From the NCBI RefSeq assembly GCF_051622035.1, contig NC_135364.1:20611001-20675000 (forward strand): a DNA stretch of 64,000 bases, given 5' to 3'. The position numbers and the translations under genes were made by a program. Source of the DNA: Arctopsyche grandis (taxonomy: Eukaryota > Arthropoda > Insecta > Trichoptera > Hydropsychidae). The notes beneath the pieces are model-generated. The model did no database searches. It had not been told where the DNA came from and worked only from the letters and a program-made list of their open reading frames with translations. Shown here one piece after another: positions 1 through 12,251 of this stretch; the first letter of the stretch is position 1; every line of letters starts with the position of its first letter.

Positions 1-344
1 TTTTCATTGGAAAACGAGAAGGTTGTCTATATTAGTATGTCTGCTATTGGAATTCGCTATAAAGCGTCTCAATTTGCCCGTGAGCGCATGTTACGTTACA
101 GACGCGAGGACGACGTTCGCCACTTGGTCCAACTACCGTTCTTTATTAAAGTGAGCGACAGAGAGATCGTTGCACTCTACATAAATCGGTGCACATACCG
201 AACGTACACACATCCGAACTAGTCACGATGATGCTGTGAGAAATCATCGGAACGCGCGATGATGTCGATGACGCCACGCTAATTGTTATCGGGGATCGAT
301 CGACCCTATACACACATGAGTATTAATTGAACGGTTCCTCACTT

Positions 345-660
345 TCGAGCCTAGCTGTTGTTTTCGCGGTTGTGGGACCTTTCTCGTGGCCGTGGCACTT
401 CCGTGCGGTGATGATGACCTCCCCGGCCAGTTAGCCGCGTGACGTAGTTTGCCCTTGCCGTTTGCTTGTTGCCGTTGCCATTCGTCGTCACGCTGGCAAA
501 AATCGCTATTAGGTAATTTTTGTAGGAAGCTGTGTAGATCTGGCGTCGCGGCCAATTCTAATTCTCACTTTCCTTTGTGTGGAACAAACCGCTTTTCCGG
601 CCGGTTCAGTTCTTCGTCGACGTTCCTCTCTGAGGGCAGCTAGTGCGTGCATTCTGAAGA
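345..660. promoter_or_regulatory. GC-rich block, possible promoter or 5' UTR exon
   Basis: This block is much richer in G, C and CpG than the surrounding AT-rich DNA, and it has no long convincing reading frame. Such islands in this window otherwise mark gene starts (HYPK near 31.9 kb, ANP32 near 36.2 kb). It might therefore be a distal promoter or non-coding first exon of rdx. This is inference only. Confidence 0.2.
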
Positions 661-1149
661 CTTTTCCGACATGTGTGAACTTTTTTTTATTATTACTTTT
701 TTACACATGAATATAATATTCTCTCGGTATAATGATGATTGGCGGTCCGTATAACGAATTCGGTTTAAGTGCATCGGTGGCAGGTGGTGTGTATTGTTGG
801 GTGTTTCGAAACGGTATAAGTACATATTGAATGCTCGTTAAATGTATGTACATATGTACATTTGCAAAAGTCGTTACGTTTGTGTTCATCGTAGTTCGAG
901 GACGTGACAATCTTTGTTTCAGGGTAAAAGTGCTTAAGATTGTGCAAAACCGGGGGAAATATTTGTATTATTGATAACACAACCGATTATAAATATAATA
1001 TTTCTGAATTTGATTCACTGCCACAGCTTTCGACTTTGATATAATAAATCAAGGGCGCGGAGCTCTAGATCGAAGGGCTCCCATACAAAAAACGCCCATC
1101 GAATGTGTTTGTTCACTTTGTGTACAAGGTTAACCTAACTTCGAACCTA

Positions 1150-1430
1150 TATATGTATGTATGTAGATGGGTTCATTCAAATAGCCAAATTCAAATGCCA
1201 CTGAGAGGCTCCCGGGTTCAAGCCCTGGGTTGACCTCGATTGAAAATAATTTATTTGGAAGTATTTCTGCAGTGCTGCTGTTCAGATTTTGATATTATTG
1301 ACTCAAAGTCGATCGGAGTTTGTCAATTTATCTTATTTTATTGTTGAAGCGGTTTCTTATCAAATTGGCAAAACCTTCTTACATACAATTTGTCAACACT
1401 ATTTGAATATGTTTTCAAATTTATAGTTTA
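1150..1430 (+). repeat. Possible tRNA-derived SINE
   Basis: A sequence resembling the Pol III B box, GGGTTCAAGCCC, lies near 1214-1225. The A box is unclear. The downstream part loosely resembles the segment after the clearer tRNA-like head at 37.1 kb: both contain GTCGATCG, then a TATCA-AAT-TTGCC-like stretch, then TTACATAC. Confidence 0.3.
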
Positions 1431-4400
1431 TAGATTTATATACATATGTACGTTTAATACCATATGTGTCGCTCAGGAGCATTAGAAAAAATTTTTTTTT
1501 TTAAATAAAATCTCCTGGATGACATTGAGTATACATACATATCTTGCTATGCAAGAAGCCTCATACAAAAACGATTCATTGGGGCCGGGCGACGCCGGTT
1601 CTTTATTCATTTGAAGACTTCTGTTAGGTGTAGATGTATAATTAGCGCATTTCAAGAATGTTATTTTATTGTTGATTTAATGTTTATATGAAATTGCCTT
1701 AGTAGCGTTAATGTTAATGTGAAGTACGTGCATATAATTACCTTATTTGTTGACCTGCATTTCATTGATTGAGCTACCGTAACGTTGGACATTGTAATAG
1801 TACTTATTATTGCCTATTGTTGCTTGACCTGGAGCTACAACTTACGTTTTGCTAATTCCATTATAGTTTGTAACTACTTAATGGTAGGATTTAATTAACA
1901 TTTATTCCAATGAATAAATTGTACCAGTCGAAACGTACACTTTTAAAGGTCGTCCAAACGTTCGGTCTACAAACCGTATGAAAAAACTTAATTCCAACTG
2001 AATAAATAACTAGTAAAAATGCACCCGGTTAACCTTTCAGATCGTGTTTTTCCTGTTTGTCCGTTTTTAACCCCATGCGTACGTCAAAATTCGACTGAAA
2101 TTAATAATCGATTATATTATATATATATACGTCGACAGCACACCTGCTGCTGCATTTGATGATTAAACGATCGATCTGAATTCCGATTGCATTCGCGCGT
2201 CGTTTATGCAAAGTGTTAATTAATTAACTAATTGCTGTAACCGATTGTGCAATCGATCTTTTTTTCCAGCTGACCACCCATGTCAGTGGCGCTCAACCTT
2301 TTATCGACTTTTTGGGACGGGCAGGTGGTATCAGTTCGCCGACTTATGTCACAACCGCTCACTTCACTTCACTTCACTTGCACAAGTCACAGCCGCGAAA
2401 CACTTTTTCGTTCGTAAAAGAGAGATAATTTCTCTTCTGTGTTGAGTTGGGTTCGGTAACGTTCGCCTTTCTTCATATAGTTTCTCTTTTGTGGCGTTCA
2501 CTTCCTAGTTTCACCTTTTCCGATCACGGCTTCTATTTGATGATAAATTCGTTCCCTTTTATTTATCTGCCTCTCCCTCCTATCGACATCGATTTTTTTT
2601 AAACACAATTTCGATAGTACGTTACCATATTCGGACACTATAGCGTGTGCTATGTATTATAGTTCAACCTCTCCTGATTCATGTTGTGAGACCATTGTGA
2701 CTTCCTATTCAAACATGGATTCAAAGAGGCTAAAGACCACCAGCAGATTCTTTAACAATCAGTCGTTGTAAGTTTACATACGTTGTTGACCGCACAGCAT
2801 AGCCGACACAAAGCCTCTGTTAATATTTGCCTGTACAAATATTGACAAAACAGACAAGGTGGCGTCGATATTGTTGTTCCCTTGAAACATCATTTTCTTA
2901 CCTTCAAAACTCTTCCATGTCTCTTATTTGCCAAGTGTGATTATATCAATTATACATTGGCATGTTATCTTCTACCTATGTAATCTAAAGATATTCAACC
3001 TTTTCATTGATTTGTTCAACAATTGACCTATTCAATAATGTATTGACTTACATTTATGACGTACAACTTTAAATGCCTTTAGCCAGTTATTATAATAAAC
3101 GGTCAGTTATTGTGTCGAGTGGTTAGTATTTCAATTTTTATTGACAGATGAAGTTTGAAGACATTCAAATTGTGTGCTAATTAATTGAACTTAAATTTTG
3201 ACCATATTCACTTTATTAAAAATAATGTACAAATACATCGCATGAAAAATTAATTATTCAACTTTACTAATGTTGAATAATTTATTTTTCAACATCAAAC
3301 AAATTAAATAAATTAACAAGTTGGAATAATTTATTTATTCAACATTGCACATGAAATTACTATCACAAGTCGTTACTATTTTTCTTAACCATGTTTATAT
3401 TTCTTCTACTTAATTAAACCGTGCTTGTTTTTATTTTTATCAAGTATTTTTTTTATTTTTCTATATTTTAATAGCTTAGTTATCATAATTTAAGTATTAT
3501 ACGTTAAGCTGTACCAAGCGAATATTATCTACGTTATAGTTAAAAGTATTTGAAACAAAGTTAAGGTGTACCGAGAGAATAGTATGAAGTGTAAAGTAGC
3601 CGAATTAAAATTCTTTGTACTACTAAAATAAATAATGAATTCTATCTAAATTAAAGTTATATATTCCCCATTCGAAAAGTATAACTGACCATACCGATGA
3701 ATTAACTAACCATTTTTTTTCTTACATCATAGTGCCATAATAAGTCGCCCCAAATCGGCACAATGGTTTAATCAAATTATTCCAATGTAGCAGTTGTAGA
3801 AATATTTATAATAAACCACAAGCATATGTACAATGCTTGCAACAATTAGCAAATTCAGACTAGCTGAATTTGCAATAGGAGAGGGCAGTTTAGTAAATCA
3901 CTTGGCAAGAGAGCTACGCTGCGAGTTAAAAGTTACTTTAATAATAATAAAACTGAACGATGAAATTTAATTTAATCGTTCAGTTTTAATGCAAAACTTT
4001 CTACGTTGTTTGGACTATGCTAGTTCTAGTATGTGTAGGATTTTTTTTTCAAATTTTGTTCGGAGGTAATTGAAAATCAATGCGGTGTAAAAGTTTGCCT
4101 TTCAGTTAAATATTAATTTTACCGAACAGCTGTGATGTGTTTGTTGACTTCGGCCATATTATGTGAGGGAATATCACCATCGCATGGGCCACCCGCGGCG
4201 CTCCTTGCTAAGTCGTCTATTCCAGGTGCTCGTAACCATTTTACTTTTTGTATCGCCTCTCGTAATGTTCGTTATTGAAGATTACTGAAATTCGCCCGCG
4301 GTTGCTAAATGTCGCATTCTAAAACAGCTTCCAAACGCGCTCGTCGCGCATAATGAAGCAAAGGATGTTCAATAACGATTTGCATATTCGTGACGACGCG

Positions 4401-4939
4401 TGTTAATTCTAAGCCGAACGGTGGATTATGTCACTGTGCCCACTCAAAATTCATCGATCTTCGTTCGCAGGTAACAATAAAATGTATTTTGAGTGAATCG
4501 ATGGCAAGGTCAAAACTGCGCTCAACTGAAGCGAATTTCGCCATAAATTCGCTAGCACGTTATCTGGTGTAGATAATGTGTAATTGAATTGATATTGCCA
4601 TGTATTTGAAATAAATAGTGTTGTTCGATTTATTTTTATCAACGCGCTGAATGTTAGGAAACGATTATGCAATGACTCTTGACATTGAAAAGTTGACACT
4701 TAGAACGAGACGAGAAACTTGTCACGTGTTTTTCTAACAAATTTCGCAGAACGGAATTCGACGCTTTATTTTATTCATCGACACTTTAAATGTGTTACAC
4801 GTTGTTATTTAAAATTGAATAGTTCATCGCCGTATCAGATCGTCAGAGTTGACAAAAAATATATTTAGTGTTTTTCATCGAAACACGTAACGAATAGAAA
4901 ACATAACTTCGTAACACAAAATCTGTATACGATCTTTTT

Positions 4940-5110
4940 ATTTCGAGTTTCTCCTACATATCTTCAAATATGGGAATCACCGTTAACGATAATTGTCAAA
5001 AGTATATCAATACAAGGATAATATATCACCGAAAACACTCTAGGGGTGATTTTTGTCTTGGGTGCATATCACAGATCAGGCGTGATAACGCTTTTTTTTT
5101 TACATGTGCA
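4940..5110 (+). repeat. Dispersed repeat R1, copy 1
   Basis: This segment matches 41676-41845 with interruptions. The shared order of blocks is TTTCTCCTACAT, GGAATCACCGT, CAATACAAGGATAA, a TATCACYGAAAACA block, and a TTTGCATGTG/ACATGTGCAAA block. The two copies sit in unrelated places (upstream of rdx, and in ANP32 intron 1), so it is a dispersed element. I cannot see its ends or class. Confidence 0.45.
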
Positions 5111-8100
5111 AAGCTCTGTGTTTCAAGAAATATATGAACCATCGTTCAACTTGTGTGCATTGCAAATTTTCGTGACGTGTTCAGCAATTCACTTAAAAAG
5201 TTTTACTTTAAAGAATTGGAACAAATTCTCAGTATAATTAATTCACAGGGCAAAAGTCAAAGTACTTATTTAATTAAAAACCGCACTCACTCGTAGGTAA
5301 TTTAAATCAATTACTTTATAACGGTACTTACATATAAGCACAAAGTTCGATTAGCCTCTTTTCAAACAGTATTTGCCTAATTGAATTCGCGAATGTTTTC
5401 TATCAACTTGTACCGAGCTGTATGGATTTTTGCAATAGTTGACAACCCCTATCCATGGCTCGCGACACCCACCCGGGGTGGTCCACGCAAACACATTTTA
5501 AGGGAGCAGCAAGCGCACTAAATTGCTTTTTCATTTCACAAAACGGGGAAAAAGGCTCTCTTATCCGCGTATTATTATTACACAGCATATATAATACATG
5601 TGCACATGTGACCCTTTTTATGCGCTTTTGCACTTTAATTAGCTTTCTTAGATTCTATTCATGTAAATTCGTAGGTTTGCACTTTTTTGCAGCGGGCTTT
5701 TTTCATTCAAATGTCTCCCGTGAGATACAATTATATTTCACAATTATTGCTTCGATCGGAAAAGAAATCTCATCGGGTGAAAATGGCCGACGTAGAAAGT
5801 GTGCATAATTATTCGCCACGAAAAAAGTGCGTACAATTGCGAATTGTTCGAACCTCTTACAAATCATTGCGATACGCTCAGTTAGCGAGATCATGCAATA
5901 TGTACGTACGTAGTTTTCACGATTTTTCTTTGAAAAAGTTGTATTCTGATTTCATTCTAACTTCATATATATGTATGTATGACTTTGATGTGAGCTTAAA
6001 CTAAACACAATCCCACACAGACTGCACACAATGGCTTCAACATTAACTTTTGAAATATTCAAGTTGCAACGACCACCCTCGAAGGTTTAATTAATTAATT
6101 GTGCATTATGAACGGATTCTGCTGAGGGATCGCTTCCGACCGCTACATTGCCTGCGGCGTTTCTCTAAAATCCTCTCCTTTTGTATCCTTTTTCAATTAT
6201 AGAGGTTTCACATTTCGTCTCAAATATTATTTTTTTTTTCTTTTTACCTTTTTTCGTGGAGGTCTACAAAGTCGTTTCGCATGGTAGGTGGATACATATC
6301 ATCGATTAATTTGGGGGATGTTGTATAATATATAGAACGCGTGGGTGGCATGCGAGATCCATCCTCATCACAAAAAGACTCGATACGATCGGAGGTGTCA
6401 TTTCGTTGTGTAATAATTCTTCGTTTAGAAACTTAGCGAGTCACTTTTACCATACATACCTTGCAAAACGAATTCAATTTCTAATTATGCAACGGCTATT
6501 TTCACTTTTTTTTGTTGTTGTAAATTCACGAATTCGGAACGAAAGGCTATCCCTCTTTCCCGTTCTATTTTATTTATTGCGTTTTTTAAGATTCGCTTTC
6601 TCGATATAATAACCGGATCATCTGTCATCGCAGATGTTTCTTTTATATTTGTTTTATCGCACGCATAACTGGTCTTATCGTTTGTTCGTTTCCAACTTTT
6701 ACGCTTTCTCCGCGACACACAAGTTAATTTTAGGCTGAGAAGCGCCTATTTAGGTATACGCAGCTTCGTTTTATTGATCATTAAATTAACTTGTGGTGTC
6801 ATTTGTGTTTTGAAACACACACACACACATGCTTCAAAAGCGTTTTTTTTATTATATTATTTGAAGTTGAGCCAGTGTGTGGTAACCCGGTAGCTGGCTG
6901 TTCGTGGGTGGCAGGTTCGCTGTCATATAAGATGGTATCAACGATCGTTTAAGGTTTAAGCGTTCATTTTGTGGTCTAACCGCAATATTATTGTGAGCCA
7001 ACCCTCAGACTCCTCTTCTCATTTTATGGAAGATTAACGATCGATTCAGAAACGCCGTAAAACCGAATTGCCCGTTTATATCAACATTGATTGCCGATTT
7101 ACAATTTGTTTATAGCGCTGTTGTTAATTTTTTAACCGATTCGTTGTCACGTCGGACATCGCCATGTTTGATAAGACAACTATGCCGTTTTACCGGTTTC
7201 ATTCGAATCAGCAGAAAAAATGCTCAAATGTCAACTGATGGACGGTAGTCCTTGCAAACGCTTCTTTGATACATTTAATCCTTAACACAGCATACACACA
7301 ACTTTCTGTATAATTGTATACATTTTATACACTGTTATTTGAAATGAAACAAAAACAACGAAGGTTGAAAATGATACTTGAATAAATTTGTTTTTACTTT
7401 TTGTACTCGGACTTAATATATGCCTGCCTTGAGGAATTGACCCTCATATGAGGCCATCTCTCCTCAAATACAATATGGTTTTCTGCTAAAGAATTGAGAT
7501 GAGCTTCTATGCAGTGATATATGCCTCAAATCAACGTATACGTTTATTATTTTTTTTATTTGCTAGAGTCTACATAGGCCTCCCATTACAAATCTGATAT
7601 GACCGCATCAATCCGCTTGACGTTTTGATGGTCGGCGGATCCTCGCGCCGCGGTGGGTCCTCCATGTCCTCTCTTCATTTCCAAACTAAACGTTTTTTAA
7701 ATCACACACGCATATATGTAACGAATCTGTATCGTCTTCTCCTCCTTCTTACGGGCTTTTGTCATCAGCGTAAAGTCGTAATTGATCTCCGTGCTTGGAT
7801 AAGCTGTCGCGGCATTAGCGCACACCGGCTAGGGCTATTACTGGAGCCCCGGTGCCGTCTGGTCGGCAACCCTACTCGGTGATTGATTGCTTTTTAAAAT
7901 CAATTATTTCCAGCTCAAGAGGAAAACGCGCGTTTATGTGGGACCCCATTGTTGTTCTTATATTTGCTGTGCGATCTCAGTGGCGGCACTTCGAATCAGG
8001 GCTTGGCTTTGAAGCAGTAGCATTTTTACTAACCTCCTTTACGTTTTTTAACTCGAACTCTTGTAATACTACGTCTGTTAATGAAATAAATACATCTATT

Positions 8101-8189
8101 AATGAGGGTACATGTAATATTATCGGTAGTCGCAATACGAAAATACACATTTAAAATCGATATTGATTTAAATTTATATTTAACCATGA

Positions 8190-8420
8190 TGGCATTACGA
8201 GTTTTACCCCTGGGCGACGTCCATGGTATTAAACTTGTACATATATACATTTGAAACCATATTTTAATAGTTGTGACAAATAGGTAGGATGGTTTTGCCA
8301 TTTTGATGAGGAGCCGTTTCAATAATGAAATTAGATACGATGGCCAACTTTAATAGGAAACGACCGACTTGGAGTCACTAATATCCTAGTCTGACCAGCA
8401 GCACTACAAAAATACTTCAA
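8190..8420 (+). repeat. Dispersed repeat R3, copy 1
   Basis: Shared blocks with 49440-49610 are CCGTTTCAATAATGAAATTAGA against a CTATTTCAACAACGAAATCAGA-like block, and GATGGCCAACTTTAATAGG against GATGGCCAATTTAGTAGG. The second copy lies in an ORC2 intron. It is probably a decayed transposon fragment; the class is unknown. Confidence 0.35.
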
Positions 8421-10082
8421 AATAAATTATTTTCATGAACCTCTCGGTGGTTAGCATTAACGCAAAGTTATTCTGCTGGATATAATAATGTTAAGTATAG
8501 AATTACTTCTCACTTAGTTATAATACTTAAGTTATTAAATAAAGCAGAATGACATTAATAAAATTAGTTGATCTGGTGACTAACCGACAGTTCAAATTAT
8601 TGCTTCAAAGATATGTAACTATAGTCAACCCTCCTATAACGCGCTGGGTCGGTTTAGCAAAATACGTAAGAAATATCAGAAAATCAATCAGTGAAAATAT
8701 AAGAGGACGTTTTATCCAGTACGTTTTGTTGCTAAACAAATCTTTATAGACAAAAGTTATAGAAGGCTGACTCTATATACTATTTTGAATGCTTTATGAG
8801 GTGTTAATATATGTCTAAAGTTCATCACTATATGTATGTAGTGATGAGCTTTCACGACATGATTTTTTTAATGTGATAACTTATTTAGATAAAATTCAAT
8901 AGCTATATAACTGGTGTAGTTAAAACACATACGAACGACTTGCTCAAACTTGTAGGTTCATTTCACGATCATTCCTTTTTGCATACGCTTTCGTCTCTAT
9001 TTCAAATGGTCTCTTTTGCAATACATCGAGTATGCATCGCGCCTGCTTCAACTTTCTTGCAGTACCTTTTGCAATACGGTGACTAAATTACTCCGGACAA
9101 GACTCTAGCGTTCGTTCCGAGAGATTAATTCAACACAAGTGTGAATTTTTGCTGAATTGCTAATTTAATACATGCAGCTGTATCGATTCGACCTCTCGCA
9201 TTCACCTTCAACAATCTATTGTTCAAAGGTACACACAAACACAGCAATCGAATTCGTCACAAATCAGCCCTAATGTGCGCCATCATCGCCAACCCTCGAG
9301 ATGAGATCACACGTGACCTTCGAGACGATCACGATTTTTTCTCGTTCAAATCGTCATTTGCTGTTTATTAAGCACGAATTGACGTGTCGCACGTACATGC
9401 ATGCCACCGCGGAATGATTCATCAGATCAGTTGTGCGGATGCTGTACGCCAACACGTACACACTCACCTGTCAATTTTTACGAAACGATAATTAACTCAA
9501 AGCGCACACCCTTGAATCGCCCAGGTATATTTCTGCAGTTTGGCCCACCCTGCTCATTGTGTGCTTTACGCCTTTTTTTTGTCGTTCACATTAGCGTCGG
9601 TGAGGTACTGTTTGTTTCCATCCATCGGGGTACAGTTGCCGGGGGGGTCCTGATGGACCCACTTTCTATAGGTAGAAACCCTCGCCAGTCGGTGGTAGTC
9701 GGTCATCGTGATTGTCAGTCTCGTCACAACGACCGTGTGCTTTGGCTCACTTTCGTCATCAGTTCGTATTTTGGAAACTTTGCGATGTGTTGTGGGTGTG
9801 ATTTTCACTGTGAGATGTGCAGATTGATCACCACTAGGTATATATTATTTATATTACCAATTCTGTTTCTAAACGGTTTTTTAACGCAAATACAAAAAAA
9901 AAATTAGTCAAAACTTCAAGGTCGAATTATTTCACGATCAACAATACTTCATGTATTCAGTATGTAGATAACGTAATTAACATTTCATTTCTTACTAGAA
10001 CTATTTTGATTTTATCACGAATTATACTTAAACATAAACAACTAACGAAAACGGATTTAAATTTTATATTTTACTATTGTCT

Positions 10083-10300
10083 TTACCCGGCTTCGCTCGG
10101 TATTTGTAATATAAACCGCTAAACATGCCTAAATATATAATAAACATTTGATTAAATTTATTTGAATAGTTTTAAAAATTTTATTTAAATTTATTTGAAT
10201 ATTCGATTGTTTTTTTTATTAAATTGACTGTCACGAATCCTACGAACCAAACAAACATACATACAAAGTCTCTTTCGAAATTATATATTCGATTTTAGAA
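10083..10300 (+). repeat. Dispersed repeat R2 (CGGCTTCGCTCGG family), copy 1
   Basis: The segment begins TTTACCCGGCTTCGCTCGG, runs through ATTTGTAATATAAACCGC and AAACATG, and ends near TCTTTCGAAATTATATATT. The same blocks in the same order recur at 11763, 25248 and 54936, and in reverse at 42345. It is a family of transposon remnants of uncertain class. Confidence 0.5.
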
Positions 10301-11762
10301 TTATTTTACTAGTGAATCCCCACAATCTTTGTTCAATGCTGACTTGATTGTAATATCTCGCAAATGTACCTGTACCTTTTCGTTAAAATGTGCATACCTG
10401 CTTCTTTTCTCATTAATGATTTTACCTTAATATTTCAAGGTTGTTTTCGACAGGTATTTTTCTTTTTTATACATTTTTACCTGCAGTTGAAAATTTTACG
10501 TACTGAATATTAGTACGATGGATTATAACTCAAACGTTGATCAATATCACAAGTTTCAATTAATTCCCTGCGTTTAATAGTTGTGTGTAGGACCCGAAAC
10601 CTTACCTACGGGCATGAAACCTTTCACCGTATACAGAGAGAAAGCCCTGTGACTCGTGTATGTCGAGATTAAACTTCGGTCCATTACATAGTTTACTACT
10701 CCTACATATGTACATACATAGTAAACTTTCGAAACCTTTCCTTATGGCTCGGTTAAATTCACCCTTGCCTTGTATAATTTATTTTATTATTATTTACTTC
10801 CACCGTCTCCGTTTTAGCATCTATCATTTAATTGTATGTATTCTGCGTTTCTGTGACCCAATTCATATCGAAAGCAGGTCTCCATCAGCACGATCTCAAT
10901 GCAAATAATAAGACACATTTTCTTATGTAATTACAATGCAATATTGAACGGCTTGCATCAAGGGTATCCAATTGTCGCATGCTGTGCGGTGTGATGTCAC
11001 CCACCTCGCACTTCGTACAATGTTTTTATCTTACTGAAACGATTTTATCTAAACAATTATCTTGCGTATTTCTCATGTTACTATAATAATAATAATATAT
11101 ATAAAAACGGACGCGATGTATGTTTGTGGGTAGATTTCAAAAAAACAAATTTGAGAATACCAGGACTACGTATATGTACTTTATGCATAGGGATGTGGCG
11201 TGATGACTAGTCACCGGAGCCTGAGGGGGCCGTGTATTGTTCAAAGGTTGTAAATGCATTGTTAAAGATTTTCCGAACAATGGATAGCACTGTGATTATC
11301 CTACCTCTAGTGATGACCGATCGTTTCGAGAATACGCGGGAAAGTGGGGGTGGGGGGTGTGGAACGTCTGACATGTGCTCCTGATATTGAACACTTGCGT
11401 TGAAACGGGTGACGTCAGTTGCGCGGGAGCGTACACATTCACGAATACACAGACATACATCCATTCATCATTTCGAACGGATGAACGGGTTGGACTCGAC
11501 AGCGTGTAATGCGCGCACTCAACTTTTTCTATTGATACGTGCGCGCGTACGCGTATAAAGTGATCTTACATTTTATTTATATATAACATATAATTTTATT
11601 TAAATTCCTTTCCGAAACCACTCGTTGAAATCAACGGGCACAAAATTGGTTTTCTAATAATTATCATTTTATATTATTATTATTTTTAATCTATTCTTAT
11701 GTTCACAATATATATTCAGTTTATTTTAATAGCTTCTATTTTACATTTATTTTGTACTAGTT

Positions 11763-11970
11763 GTTTTACCTGGCTTCGCTCAGTATTTGTAATATAAACA
11801 GCTTAAACATGGCGAATCCTATAGTAAATATTCATTTGTTTTTTTATTAAATTAATTTGAATCGAAAAAAATATATATCGAATCGTTCTCATAGAATTTG
11901 ATTTGTTTTCGATGTTACCAACCGACATTATATATGTACTTACAAAGTCTTTTTCGAAATTATATATTAG
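11763..11970 (+). repeat. Dispersed repeat R2, copy 2
   Basis: It carries the R2 blocks CTGGCTTCGCTCAGTATTTG, TAATATAAACAGCTTAAACA and, at the far end, TTTTTCGAAATTATATATTA. It lies 1.7 kb downstream of copy 1 in the same orientation. Confidence 0.5.
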
Positions 11971-12251
11971 GCTTACCCCCACTCATCGAAAAATATGCGC
12001 ATAAGCCACAGTCAGTGCACACTCTTAGCGTGCGCATCTTTTATATGGAGTGGGGGTGGGACTTGACAAATGGAACGGAATTGAGTCGCTTTCGACTTTT
12101 TGCCTTTGATTATATATAATTATGTTTGTTTTAGACTTGATGACTAATTTTTTTGTTGGATTTTTTCAGGTTGCCGGTGACGAGTGAGTGTCCCGCGGGC
12201 GGGCAGCAGTCGGGGCGCGTCTCGTCCAACCTGCACCCGGCGGGCGGCGGA

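Larger units (their letters stand above)
1..12169. other. Upstream flank of rdx, no coding exon identified
   Basis: I find no exon with recognisable protein similarity in this 12 kb. The open frames here are short and show no domain, no codon pattern and no consistent splice sites. The sequence is AT-rich with many TACATA/TATGTA runs. It holds a GC-rich block near 345-660, a SINE-like segment near 1150-1430 and several dispersed repeats that are listed separately. A run of repeated ACTTC units lies near 2360-2380. Non-coding 5' exons of rdx could be here, because the first coding exon of rdx has a splice acceptor in front of it, but none can be placed. Confidence 0.6.

Noticed and set aside
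9401-9907. 168-codon + strand open frame
   Set aside because: The translation shows no domain, signal or family motif and has low-complexity parts; it looks like chance openness.
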